From Christiangramia lutea (lineage in GTDB: Bacteria > Bacteroidota > Bacteroidia > Flavobacteriales > Flavobacteriaceae), in assembly GCF_022489035.1 (NCBI RefSeq), contig NZ_JAKVTV010000001.1, forward strand, positions 806,001-870,000: 64,000 nt of DNA, given 5' to 3'. Position 1 is the stretch's first letter; every line of letters starts with the position of its first letter. Positions 26,784-36,083 of this stretch are shown one piece after another. The notes under the pieces were generated by a model. It saw nothing but the letters and a program-made list of their open reading frames with translations, was not told the DNA's origin and made no database searches. Position numbers and translations under genes: made by a program.

Positions 26784-29537
26784 TTAAAATTTAAAGTTAT
26801 AAGTAATCGTAGGAATAGGCATGGCGAAAATTGAACTTTGATAAGCTTTAACCTCCCCGTTATCGGTTACAAAGAACACCGAATATGGGTTGTTTCTTCC
26901 CAGGACATTATAAATAGAGATACTCCAGAAGCTGTGCGCCAGTTTTTCAATTTTATGATTTCCCTCGGCATTAAAGCTCAGGTCCAGACGATAATAGTCA
27001 GGAATTCTATATTGATTTCGGTCACTATAAGCCACAAACTGTGAATTATTGAAATCATATTTTCCAATAGGGTAAGTAACCGGTCTGCCTGTCTGGTAAA
27101 TAAAATTGGCTGAAAAACTAAATCTTTGGGTAAGTTTATAGTTCATTACTACACTAACATCATGCGGCTTATCAAAATTGGAAGGAAAGAATTCTCCGTT
27201 ATTCACTCTCTGAGTCGGGTATTCGCTGTCCAGCTTTATAAGCGACCTGGAATAGGTGTAACTCAGCCAACCGTTAAGATCTCCGAAATTCTTTCTCAGT
27301 AAAAACTCAGCTCCATAGGATTTTCCTTCACCCTGGATGATCTCGGTCTCAATATTCTCGTTCATGAATAGAGCTGCCCCAGTTTCAAAATCTATAATAT
27401 CATCACTAAGCTTGTAATAGCCTTCAACGCTAAGCTCATACATATTGTCATTGAAATTCTTGAAGAATCCAAGAGAGAACTGTTGAGCCCGTTGTGGTTT
27501 GATATGGGTATCTGAAAGTTTATAAATATCGGTAGGAGAAACCAGCGTATTATTAGACAGGGTATGGATATACTGCATGGTAGAATTATACCCGCCCTTC
27601 ACCGAAAAATCATCGAATATTGAATAACGTGCACCAAATCTGTATTCAAGGCCCGAATACGTTTTTACTATTTCATTGTTGCCGAATTCTTCGGTACCGG
27701 TAATACTATTCTCGCTTTTTGGAGCGTCATCGGCGTAGGAATTTACCGTTGAAGGACCCAAAGCCGAAAATGCTGAAAAACGCAAACCAGCATTTAAAAG
27801 GAACTTATCAGAAATTTCGAATTCGTCTGAAATAAATAGAGCCGATTCCAGCCCTTTTTCACGGTTCAAACTATTATTCTCTACGATAGATTCATTTCCC
27901 AGTGGACTCACGCTTCCAGGCTGGATGTTGTATAGCTTAGTGGCAAGTCCGTAATTTAATTCATGGTCCCTGCCCAGTCTATGATCCAGGTCTATTCTAA
28001 GCTTGGATTCATTGATCTCGAAACTGGAAATAAAGCTGTTATCGAACTGGCTGTCGTATTCAATATCAAATCCATAATTACTATTTGAGACATTGATAGA
28101 CCCTTCCAGGTCATTGTTGAACCTGTGATTAAAAGTACCCGAAAACATCATGTTATTATAGGCATACAGGGAATCTGAAGTTATACTAAACTTATCCCGG
28201 CTATAATAACCCGTAATATTATAATCGTTATTCTCATCTATCTGGTGGCTGTAATTCGCAATAGCATCGTAGAAGGAAGCCTCGCTATTATTCAGCGCCT
28301 CTTCATCAAGCGTATTAAGTATCCAGTCTGAATAGGTTGCCCTTCCTCCTAGTATGAGTGAAGATTTATCTTTTACTATAGGAACCTCTAGCTCCAGGTT
28401 TCCGGTTACTGGGCCTACAGATCCCTCACCGGCTATTTGTTGGGTATTTCCTTTTTTAGTCCTTATATCGAAAACCGAGGATAATCTTCCTCCATATTTT
28501 GCTGGAATATTTCCTTTATAGATCTCTACACTTCCCGTGGTAAACGGATTTATAGCTGAAAAGATCCCAAAGAAATGGTTAGGATTATAAATAACCCCAT
28601 CGTCAAGAAGAATTAAGTTCTGATCTTCTCTACCCCCACGGATATTGAAGCCCAGGGCTCCTTCTCCTGCCTTGGATATTCCGGGCAGAGTCGTGGCGGC
28701 TTTAAGGAGGTCTCTTTCCCCAAGTACCAGCGGCATGGTTTTGATCCTTTGAACATCTATCACCGATACCCCGGTGAAGGCTTCCTTTACATTTCGGTCA
28801 GATTTTGAATCAATTATCACTTCGCTCAACTGCTCCAGGCTTTCCGAAAGTGAAAAGTCCAGGGTCCCGTCGTTATAGATAACTGCTCTTTTTCTTACAA
28901 TATCATTCCCCAAAGTCCTGGCAATTAAAATATGTGGCCCGGCTTTTAAACGCAGACTATAATTTCCATCAATATCGGTTTGAGTACCTTTGTTTTCTCC
29001 TTCCACCAGAATGGCCACATTAGATAACGGACTTTGATCCTTGTTGTTCAGCACTCTTCCGGTAAGGGTGTAATATTCATTTCCGCGGGAATCAGATTCC
29101 TTCCCGATTTTGTGGGTAGTAATTGCTCCGGCCTTATCATTTTCGTCAAGAAAATAAGGTATATTCTCTTCATTTACCCTTTCAGGAGTTTGTTCTGCGA
29201 TCTCTTTTTCTTCGGTCTGGAATGAAAAGTCTTTATGAACAATGTTGTTTTCGGTAATAATAATGCGATCATCCAGGATATAGTAGTTAAGTACAGTTTC
29301 CTCTAAAATTTCTGACAATATATCTTCTAGCGGTACATCCTGAAAACTTTTAGTAATACGAGTATCTGTAATCCAGTCCTTCAGAAAGAAGAATTTATAG
29401 TCTGAATTTTCTTCAATTAGACTAAAAACTTCATCCAGCCTGGCATTTTCAAACTCCAGATCTAAACTTTCCGTTTCCTGGGATGATGAAAAAAAGAATG
29501 AAAAAACACAGATAATAAGGGTAATTATTCTTTTCAT
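26784..29537 (-). CDS. TonB-dependent receptor with STN domain
   Basis: A 917-residue outer-membrane receptor. In order: signal peptide (about 1-20), secretin/TonB short N-terminal domain (about 25-100), carboxypeptidase-D-like domain (about 150-235, TGRVLNNKDQSPLSNVAILV), plug (about 250-370, including GFNIRGGREDQNLILLDDGVIYN) and a barrel ending ITYNFKF. The STN domain is usually the interaction site for FecR-type anti-sigma factors, but no sigma/anti-sigma pair is nearby. It abuts the upstream 244-residue gene (stop and start adjacent) and leads the two DUF4249 genes. Substrate unknown. Confidence 0.93.
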   Translation of the reverse strand: MKRIITLIICVFSFFFSSSQETESLDLEFENARLDEVFSLIEENSDYKFFFLKDWITDTRITKSFQDVPLEDILSEILEETVLNYYILDDRIIITENNIVHKDFSFQTEEKEIAEQTPERVNEENIPYFLDENDKAGAITTHKIGKESDSRGNEYYTLTGRVLNNKDQSPLSNVAILVEGENKGTQTDIDGNYSLRLKAGPHILIARTLGNDIVRKRAVIYNDGTLDFSLSESLEQLSEVIIDSKSDRNVKEAFTGVSVIDVQRIKTMPLVLGERDLLKAATTLPGISKAGEGALGFNIRGGREDQNLILLDDGVIYNPNHFFGIFSAINPFTTGSVEIYKGNIPAKYGGRLSSVFDIRTKKGNTQQIAGEGSVGPVTGNLELEVPIVKDKSSLILGGRATYSDWILNTLDEEALNNSEASFYDAIANYSHQIDENNDYNITGYYSRDKFSITSDSLYAYNNMMFSGTFNHRFNNDLEGSINVSNSNYGFDIEYDSQFDNSFISSFEINESKLRIDLDHRLGRDHELNYGLATKLYNIQPGSVSPLGNESIVENNSLNREKGLESALFISDEFEISDKFLLNAGLRFSAFSALGPSTVNSYADDAPKSENSITGTEEFGNNEIVKTYSGLEYRFGARYSIFDDFSVKGGYNSTMQYIHTLSNNTLVSPTDIYKLSDTHIKPQRAQQFSLGFFKNFNDNMYELSVEGYYKLSDDIIDFETGAALFMNENIETEIIQGEGKSYGAEFLLRKNFGDLNGWLSYTYSRSLIKLDSEYPTQRVNNGEFFPSNFDKPHDVSVVMNYKLTQRFSFSANFIYQTGRPVTYPIGKYDFNNSQFVAYSDRNQYRIPDYYRLDLSFNAEGNHKIEKLAHSFWSISIYNVLGRNNPYSVFFVTDNGEVKAYQSSIFAMPIPTITYNFKF

Positions 29538-30272
29538 TTAGCTCTGGTTCTTTTTTGTTTTGCAATCGAACTCCTCAATGAGATTGCCCAAATCTCTAAG
29601 AAAAACCTCATAATTAGACCTTCTCTGAGACCGGTTAGACCTAAAGAAATCGTTTAAGCGATCTTTTTGATCTGGATATCTATACTTAAGATCCGAAAGA
29701 TCTGGCTCAAGGAGACTGTTCGAATCAGAGATAAAATATTCGGTAGATAATTTTTCGAATTCATAGTAGACTACGCTCCTATCTCTTTTATCAAGTGGCT
29801 TCGTGCGTTCTTTTTTATAAATTTTCATGCAATCGTAGGAATACAGAACTTCATAAAAGCCCGGATCTCCGCCATCCTCCACAGATCTTAAATTTTCAAA
29901 TTCATGTTTTCCAATACTGAATGAATCTACGAGGTCTGTAATTAACTCAATGATAAACACCTCCTCGCCAGATCTTTTTATGGTAGCAATTAAAATGTCC
30001 TGGTAAATATCATATCTAAGCAGAATATTAGAAAACTCTTCATCATCATAAACCAGGCTACCCAGTTGAAATTCCCTACCGTTAAAATAAGGGTGTTTTT
30101 CATTGATAGTCCTGAAATTCTCCCGGTAGGAAATACCGTTTAGAATAGCAAGGTTTTTATACCCCTGAATGGAGTCAAGTTTCGAAAAAAAGGCCTGGTT
30201 ATTTGCTGAGGACTGGGAATAAAATATATTCAGGGAAAAGAAAAAGCACAGGCAAAGGTAAAATTGCTTCAT
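29538..30272 (-). CDS. hypothetical secreted protein at head of TonB/DUF4249 operon
   Basis: A 244-residue protein with a signal peptide (MKQFYLCLCFFFSLNIFYSQ) and no domain I recognise. It is rich in charged and aromatic residues and ends in a Lys/Arg-rich helix (RSNRSQRRSNYEVFLRDLGNL). Being first in the operon and fused end-to-end with the receptor gene suggests a dedicated accessory role in the same envelope system. No cysteine lipobox is present, so it is likely periplasmic. Confidence 0.82.
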   Translation of the reverse strand: MKQFYLCLCFFFSLNIFYSQSSANNQAFFSKLDSIQGYKNLAILNGISYRENFRTINEKHPYFNGREFQLGSLVYDDEEFSNILLRYDIYQDILIATIKRSGEEVFIIELITDLVDSFSIGKHEFENLRSVEDGGDPGFYEVLYSYDCMKIYKKERTKPLDKRDRSVVYYEFEKLSTEYFISDSNSLLEPDLSDLKYRYPDQKDRLNDFFRSNRSQRRSNYEVFLRDLGNLIEEFDCKTKKNQS

Positions 30273-30611
30273 ATTAAGATTAACGGCTAGCCGAAAAAGG
30301 CAGGAATTTAGAATTTTAGGTCACCGAATGTAATGATAACCAGAAAACCTACAAATTAATAATTCTTAAAAATTAATCGAATTGATTTGAAAACCCATTT
30401 GGATATGCATATTTTGATGAAAAATATGAGGCCTTATTCCCAAAAAAGAACAAAAAAACGAAAAGACCCCTCCAATATTTATTCGAACAAATCATCTTCA
30501 GACTCGAACCTGTTATATCTTCCAAACCTGGTAGATAATATTGAAATTTAGAGCTACATACTTCCTGATTTGGAATTAATTAGCTATTTTTTGACCTGAA
30601 AAGTTTTCCCT
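30273..30611. other. 339 bp divergent intergenic region
   Basis: AT-rich region between the TonB/DUF4249 operon (minus) and the formylglycine-generating enzyme gene (plus). It must hold both promoters. I found no convincing TAnnTTTG box, no terminator hairpin and no RNA gene in it. Confidence 0.4.
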
Positions 30612-31712
30612 ATGAAAAAGTTACTTCTAATATTCTGCCTTATTGCCTTAGGATGCAAATCTGATAAGAACAAGGAGATCAAGGATCTATCTTCAGCCCA
30701 GGAAAGTACTCCTGAGATCGGTGATATTTTAGTTGAGAAACCAGCCGATGTAGATGTTCCTCCTGGCATGAAATGGGTTTCCGGTGTGCATTTCACCATG
30801 GGTGCAGACGAGTCAGATCCGTTGGCACTTCCAAGGGAAAGACCTGCACATCCGGTTGCCGTGGATGGCTTTTTTATAGATATAACCGAAGTCACCAATA
30901 AAGATTTTAAAGAATTTGTGGAAGAAACCGGTTATGTTACAGTGGCCGAAAGACCTATAGACTGGGAAGAATTAAAAAAGCAGCTCCCACCCGGAACCCC
31001 AAAACCCCACGACAGTTTATTGAGGCCGGGATCCCTGGTTTTCAAAAAAGACCTGGAAGAATTAAAGATCTTTAATTTTTCCCAATGGTGGGAATGGAAA
31101 ACAGGTGCTAACTGGAAGCAACCTGAAGGCCCGGGAAGTTCAATTGAAGGTAAGGACAACTTTCCGGTAGTCCATATTTCCTTTGAAGATGCCCAGGCCT
31201 ATTGCAGATGGGCCGGAAGAAGGCTTCCTACCGAAGCTGAATGGGAGGCCGCAGCACATGGAAAGAGACCCGGTGGAGTTTATACATGGGGAAATGATAA
31301 AAAAGAATTGAATTTTCTAGCCAATACCTGGCAGGGAGAATTTCCCTTGAAAAACATTCCTGAAGACGGTTTTAAATATGCAGCCCCGGTTAAATCCTTT
31401 CCAGCTAACAGCCTTGGATTATTCGATATGGCAGGAAACGTTTGGGAATGGACCAAAGACTGGTATGACGAGCAATACTATCAAAAACTTTTGGAACAGG
31501 GAGAAGTTATTAATCCACTGGGTCCCGAGAAACCCTATAATCCGGCAAATCCTTATGAGAAGGAAAAAGTGATTAAAGGCGGCTCGTTTCTGTGCAATGA
31601 ATCTTATTGTGCCAGTTATCGTATCACAGCGAAAATGCCTCAGGCCCTTGATTCAGGTTCAGATCATCTAGGCTTTAGAACCGTGGCTACGGTAGAAATG
31701 CTCCGGAAATAG
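30612..31712 (+). CDS. formylglycine-generating enzyme (sulfatase-modifying factor), lipoprotein
   Basis: Predicted enzyme that oxidises the active-site Cys of sulfatases to formylglycine. The 366-residue protein starts with a lipoprotein signal (LIALGC, C15). The FGE-sulfatase domain spans about 50-362, with MKWVSGVHFTMGADESD, the FFIDITEVTN strand, CRWAGRRLPTEAEWEAAA and NVWEWTKDW. Both catalytic cysteines are present in GGSFLCNESYC (C328 and C333), which separates a true FGE from the gliding proteins GldJ/GldK and other inactive relatives. Lipoprotein anchoring implies it works in the periplasm. The only intact sulfatase in this window lies about 20 kb away. Confidence 0.92.
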   Translation: MKKLLLIFCLIALGCKSDKNKEIKDLSSAQESTPEIGDILVEKPADVDVPPGMKWVSGVHFTMGADESDPLALPRERPAHPVAVDGFFIDITEVTNKDFKEFVEETGYVTVAERPIDWEELKKQLPPGTPKPHDSLLRPGSLVFKKDLEELKIFNFSQWWEWKTGANWKQPEGPGSSIEGKDNFPVVHISFEDAQAYCRWAGRRLPTEAEWEAAAHGKRPGGVYTWGNDKKELNFLANTWQGEFPLKNIPEDGFKYAAPVKSFPANSLGLFDMAGNVWEWTKDWYDEQYYQKLLEQGEVINPLGPEKPYNPANPYEKEKVIKGGSFLCNESYCASYRITAKMPQALDSGSDHLGFRTVATVEMLRK

Positions 31713-31997
31713 TTAAATCCAGAGGCTAGAGAAAGACTCTGCACATTTTAAAATGCAGTATTCTGATATTTAACATTTTAAGTGATAAACCCCTTCAATA
31801 GGCTTCGATCTTAGCAGAAATGAGGGATGAGATCTATAATTTTCATTTAATAAACACAAAAAACCACTCAAACACCTATTAAACAAACACTTATAAGGTT
31901 TAAATTACTATATTTAATAGCCGGCAGCTCTGAATTCTACATTCCTGAAGGCACCGACCTGTAACTACTATTAAATATCGATAAAAATTTTACACCT

Positions 31998-32639
31998 ATG
32001 AAAACCAGAATTTTAAGTGTGCTATTCGTCCTGTTTTTAATTTCATGTGGAACTAATACACAAATCGTTGGAGCATGGACCAGTGAAAACATTCCCGCTG
32101 ACAAATCCTATAAAAAAGTATTTATCGCTGCGCTTACACCAAATACCAATGTGCAGAATGCTGTTGAGAACAACCTTGCATCTGCAGCGCGAGAAAGAGG
32201 TATTGAGGTTAGCACCAGCGGGCAGACTTTCAGCAAAAGTTTCACTTTAGATAATCAGCCAACTAAAACAGAGATTCTGGATAAAGTAAAGGCTCAAAAT
32301 GCTGATGCTATTTTTACGGTAACGCTTTTAGATAAGGAATCTGAGACCAGGTATGTGCCTGGAAGTACCACGTATTACAGACCAATGACCTATGGAGGGT
32401 ATTACGGCAACTTCTACAGTTATTATAACACCATGTATCCTATGACCTATGATCCGGGCTATTACAAAACCGATAAGGTCTATTTCCTGGAAAGTAATTT
32501 GTACGACGCCAGTTCAGAGGAACTTATCTGGTCTGCCCAATCCAAAACCACCAATCCGTCCAATATTGACTCTTTTGCCAGAGATTATACTGAAGCTATG
32601 ATAAAAGAACTGGTAAAAGACGGTGTTTTAAAAGAATAA
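31998..32639 (+). CDS. hypothetical lipoprotein
   Basis: A 213-residue lipoprotein (lipobox LFLISC, C17). The core has a alternating strand/helix pattern (KKVFIAALTPNTNVQNAVENNL, about 38-60; KAQNADAIFTVTLLDKE, about 98-114) that resembles a DUF4136-type or LPP20-like fold, but I cannot assign a family with confidence. Residues about 118-155 are rich in Tyr, Gly and Met (TYYRPMTYGGYYGNFYSYYN), a low-complexity insertion. A FadL-like barrel gene follows 40 bp later and may be co-transcribed. Confidence 0.85.
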   Translation: MKTRILSVLFVLFLISCGTNTQIVGAWTSENIPADKSYKKVFIAALTPNTNVQNAVENNLASAARERGIEVSTSGQTFSKSFTLDNQPTKTEILDKVKAQNADAIFTVTLLDKESETRYVPGSTTYYRPMTYGGYYGNFYSYYNTMYPMTYDPGYYKTDKVYFLESNLYDASSEELIWSAQSKTTNPSNIDSFARDYTEAMIKELVKDGVLKE

Positions 32640-32679
32640 ACTTTTCTACCCCCAATACGAAAAACTAAATTAATGGGAT

Positions 32680-34134
32680 ATGAAAAGATCAATTATTCTA
32701 TTTTTCATCAGTTTCTATTTCTCAGGAATAATCAATGCGCAGGACTCTCACTACTGGTCCCAGCAATTTGGAACAAGGTCTGCCCTACTTTCCGGTGCAG
32801 TCCTGGGAGGAACCAATGACAATACGATGATCTATTACAATCCAGGCGCTCTGGGATTACTGGATAATTCGTCCATATCTATAAATGCGAATGCATATAG
32901 ATTAGGAAATATACGGGTAGAGAACGCCTTGGGGCAGCAGGCCGATTTTGAAAGCGCACAAGTTGGTTCTGTTCCATTGCTCGCTGGAGGAATGATAAAT
33001 ACTAAAGAACAGAAATGGAAAATAGGTTATGCCTTTATCACCCCGGTAGATTTTAGTTTTAAGGGTATAGCCAGGCTTGAAGGAAACGAAGACCTTATTC
33101 CGGCTGATGAAAGTACTGGCCTGGAAGAATTCGTTGCCGAGGCCGGAGTAACTACCAAAACATCGGAATTAATTTTCGCTATAGGCCTGGGCCGGAAATT
33201 AAATGAAAACTGGTCTATAGGGTTCAGCAACCTTTTTACTGTTCGTTCACATTCTTATCAACGAAACTTTTCTACCTATGTTTTTATGAATGATGAGGAG
33301 CGGACTCTCGTTGGTGCCAACCAGAATCAGAATGTGGAATACTATAATGTTAGGTATGCGGCTAAACTTGGAGCAGTTTATCGCAAAGGAAACTGGAGCT
33401 CCGGCCTCACTGTAACTACTCCTTCCCTTAACCTTTTTGGTAATGGCACCCTCGCCTCGAACATTGCCCTAAGGAATATATACCTTAACGATGATAATGA
33501 ACGTGTTAGCGGTGTGGCAACAGCCCGGCAGGCAGAATTAAAATCTAAATTTAAATCTCCTTTCTCAGTTGCTCTGGGAACGAATTATGAAAAAGGCAGG
33601 TCCAGCGCTGGAATAGCTGTGCAGTATTTTTCCGGAATAGACATTTACAATATCATGGAACCTACACCGGGTTCTTTTGTACGGCCTGCTGAACTTGCTC
33701 CGCAGCTACAAAGTGACGCTTTCCTGAGAAACAGGGCTGCCGCAAAATCTGTTTTGAATATTGCGGTTGGGTATGAACATAAATTGAATGAGACCATTTC
33801 CCTGCTTTTCAGCGGTAGAAATGATATGTCTTATTTTGATGACCAGCTGAATGAAGGAACAGGAATAAAGACCACGATCAGCAGCTGGGATATTTACCAC
33901 TTCTCTGGAGGTGTTACCATAGACCATAAGAATAGCAGTCTTAGCCTGGGATTATTGTACAGTACAGGAAATACGGGTAATTATGAACAAACTGGAAACT
34001 TTGACCCAAACAACGTAGATCTGGTAGAAGGCACCACTACTATCACAAATGCCAGGTATAGTAATATTGGGCTTTTAATAGGCTATACGTTCTACCTGAA
34101 GATGTTCAGCTTTAAAAATGAACCTGAAAACTAA
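32680..34134 (+). CDS. FadL/OmpP1-like outer-membrane protein
   Basis: A 484-residue beta-barrel protein with a signal peptide (cleavage near INAQ). The first mature segment (HYWSQQFGTRSALLSGA, then NDNTMIYYNPGALGLL) matches the FadL family pattern, in which a TIYYNPAGLA-like motif follows the N-terminal hatch. The C-terminus IGYTFYLKMFSFKNEPEN carries a short tail after the last strand. It probably carries hydrophobic compounds across the outer membrane; family assignment is by recall and moderately sure. Confidence 0.8.
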   Translation: MKRSIILFFISFYFSGIINAQDSHYWSQQFGTRSALLSGAVLGGTNDNTMIYYNPGALGLLDNSSISINANAYRLGNIRVENALGQQADFESAQVGSVPLLAGGMINTKEQKWKIGYAFITPVDFSFKGIARLEGNEDLIPADESTGLEEFVAEAGVTTKTSELIFAIGLGRKLNENWSIGFSNLFTVRSHSYQRNFSTYVFMNDEERTLVGANQNQNVEYYNVRYAAKLGAVYRKGNWSSGLTVTTPSLNLFGNGTLASNIALRNIYLNDDNERVSGVATARQAELKSKFKSPFSVALGTNYEKGRSSAGIAVQYFSGIDIYNIMEPTPGSFVRPAELAPQLQSDAFLRNRAAAKSVLNIAVGYEHKLNETISLLFSGRNDMSYFDDQLNEGTGIKTTISSWDIYHFSGGVTIDHKNSSLSLGLLYSTGNTGNYEQTGNFDPNNVDLVEGTTTITNARYSNIGLLIGYTFYLKMFSFKNEPEN

Positions 34135-34422
34135 TCCCTGTGATTGGATCTAAAACAAGCCAAATCACTTTTTAATCCCAAAATTTTAATTGGCCTTTTC
34201 TTACGGAAAATTAGGATTTGGAAAATTGAAGCTCGTTCCATTGAACAATTTATAAAATCTGATTAAAACATTTTTATTTAACTGCTATTCAGTGTTTTAT
34301 ATTGTTTTTATTTTTAAATTTATAATCATAATAAAATTCCTACCCCTTTACTTATGTGAAAGTTCTGTGAGAAACTTCTTTAATGATTTTGATCTGTAAT
34401 CGAGTTCAATAATGTTACAGTT

Positions 34423-35247
34423 ATGAGAATACGTGAAATAATTTTATGCTTTAGTTTTTTTTGTCTTCAAAATGTCCATGCACAAACCTTCACCATGGGA
34501 AAGAAATGCCAGGAAATTTACCAGAAAACCCAGGCTTCTCTGGACCAGGAAGCTTATAATGATGCACTTAGCCTTCTTGATGAATTTTCTAATGATTGTA
34601 AGACCAAAGACGCACGTGAATTAAGAAGTGTTGCCAAAGCCGAAGCTTTTAATGGCCTCGGACAATATGACAAGGCAATAAACGAGGCAGATCTTGCCCT
34701 GGACGTCACCAAAGGAAAAAGTTTGAATGCATGGTTTCAAAAAGCTGTTGCTCAAAATAAAAAGGGAGATATTCAGGCTTCAAAAGAATCTTTGGGAGAG
34801 GTCATTTCTCTAACGGAGATGAATCAGAATACTCAGCAAAGAGCATCTAATTATGCTCTTATGGGAGCCTTGTACAGCCGGCAACTAAATCAACCAGACT
34901 CTGCCTTCTTTTATCTGGATAAAGCCAAGGAACTGGATCCCGGTAACCCGGATATTATGATCCAGGAAGGAGACATCTACGTGAATTTTGAAGATTATGA
35001 CAATGCATTCATGGCTTACGATGAAGCCCAGGCTGCTGGAAAGAACGATATGGAGATGTATAAGATAAGAAGTGAAGCCTGGCTAAAGAAAATGGATAAT
35101 AAATATGGAACCAATAATGCCCAGGAATTAAAAGCGAAAATGACTGCTCAGGAGAAAGAAGACCTGTGTACAGATCTCAATAAGGCTCTGGAAATGGGCT
35201 GGCGGGATATGAATAAGGATATGTTCGCCGCCTTGGTATGCAATTAA
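34423..35247 (+). CDS. TPR-repeat secreted protein
   Basis: A 274-residue protein with a signal peptide ending NVHAQ and tetratricopeptide repeats across residues about 40-215. Examples are the helices around FNGLGQYDKAINEADLALDV and PDSAFFYLDKAKELDPGNP. TPR arrays mediate protein-protein contact. It is 12 bp upstream of the OmpA-family lipoprotein gene, so the two are probably made together and act in the periplasm. Specific partner unknown. Confidence 0.87.
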   Translation: MRIREIILCFSFFCLQNVHAQTFTMGKKCQEIYQKTQASLDQEAYNDALSLLDEFSNDCKTKDARELRSVAKAEAFNGLGQYDKAINEADLALDVTKGKSLNAWFQKAVAQNKKGDIQASKESLGEVISLTEMNQNTQQRASNYALMGALYSRQLNQPDSAFFYLDKAKELDPGNPDIMIQEGDIYVNFEDYDNAFMAYDEAQAAGKNDMEMYKIRSEAWLKKMDNKYGTNNAQELKAKMTAQEKEDLCTDLNKALEMGWRDMNKDMFAALVCN

Positions 35248-35259
35248 AACTTAGATATT

Positions 35260-35907
35260 ATGAAAAAGACGATCACATTATTATTAGTTGTAAGCCTTTG
35301 CCTTGGCTGTGGCTCCTGGAATAAACAACAAAAAGGAACCGCTGCCGGAGCAGCCGGTGGAGCCCTTTTAGGAGCAGCCGTTTCCAAAGGTAGCGTGTGG
35401 GGTGTTCTGGCAGGAGCTGCTATTGGAGGTGCCGCAGGTAACCTTATAGGAAAACACATGGACGATCAGGCCAAAGAACTGGAGCAGGCCGTCCCTACTG
35501 CCGATGTTACCCGAGTTGGGGAAGGTATAAATATGACCTTCGATTCCAGCCTGGCCTTCCAGATCAATTCCGCAGAAATTAGTCAGTCTTATAAAGATGA
35601 GCTAAAAAGTGTTGCTGGCGTATTCCAGAAATATGATGATACGAACATCCTAATTGAAGGCCATACTGATGATACCGGGGAAGAAGCTTACAATATGGAA
35701 CTTTCCAAAAAGCGAGCCCAGGCCGTTGCCGATTATTTAGTAAGCCAGGGAGTGAGCTCGTCAAGATTAACCACCAAATGGTATGGTGAGACTCAGCCTA
35801 AATATGAAAATACGGAAGCAGACCGCGCCAAGAATCGCAGAGTGGAGTTAGGTATTTACGCCAATGATGACATGGTAGCGGCAGCCAAAGAAGGAGAATT
35901 GGATTAA
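35260..35907 (+). CDS. OmpA-family lipoprotein with glycine zipper
   Basis: A 215-residue lipoprotein (LCLGC lipobox, C14). Residues about 23-65 form a glycine-zipper segment rich in GAAGGALLGAA-type repeats. Residues about 95-205 form an OmpA C-terminal peptidoglycan-binding domain, shown by ILIEGHTDDTGEEAYN, LSKKRAQAVADYL and the closing DRAKNRRVEL. It likely tethers the outer membrane to the cell wall. It is translationally close to the TPR gene and followed by a probable terminator. Confidence 0.95.
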   Translation: MKKTITLLLVVSLCLGCGSWNKQQKGTAAGAAGGALLGAAVSKGSVWGVLAGAAIGGAAGNLIGKHMDDQAKELEQAVPTADVTRVGEGINMTFDSSLAFQINSAEISQSYKDELKSVAGVFQKYDDTNILIEGHTDDTGEEAYNMELSKKRAQAVADYLVSQGVSSSRLTTKWYGETQPKYENTEADRAKNRRVELGIYANDDMVAAAKEGELD

Positions 35908-35931
35908 GTTTATTTATTAACCATTCTGGAA

Positions 35932-35968
35932 AAACACCGTTTCTGTTGAGCAGGCGGTTTTTTTTTTG
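35932..35968 (+). terminator. probable rho-independent terminator
   Basis: A short GC-containing stem (ACCG at about 35935-35938 with CGGT at about 35953-35956, loop of 14 bases) is followed by a run of about ten T residues. The stem is weak but the T-run and position after the OmpA-family gene fit a terminator. Confidence 0.5.
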
Positions 35969-36083
35969 CTCCATTTTCATTTTATTCGCTATGGGTATAA
36001 TCAAAAAAAGTGTATCTTTTTTTGAATTTCGCTTCACTGCTGTTGGAATACAAATCCTTGAATCGTTAATATAAAGCTATTAT

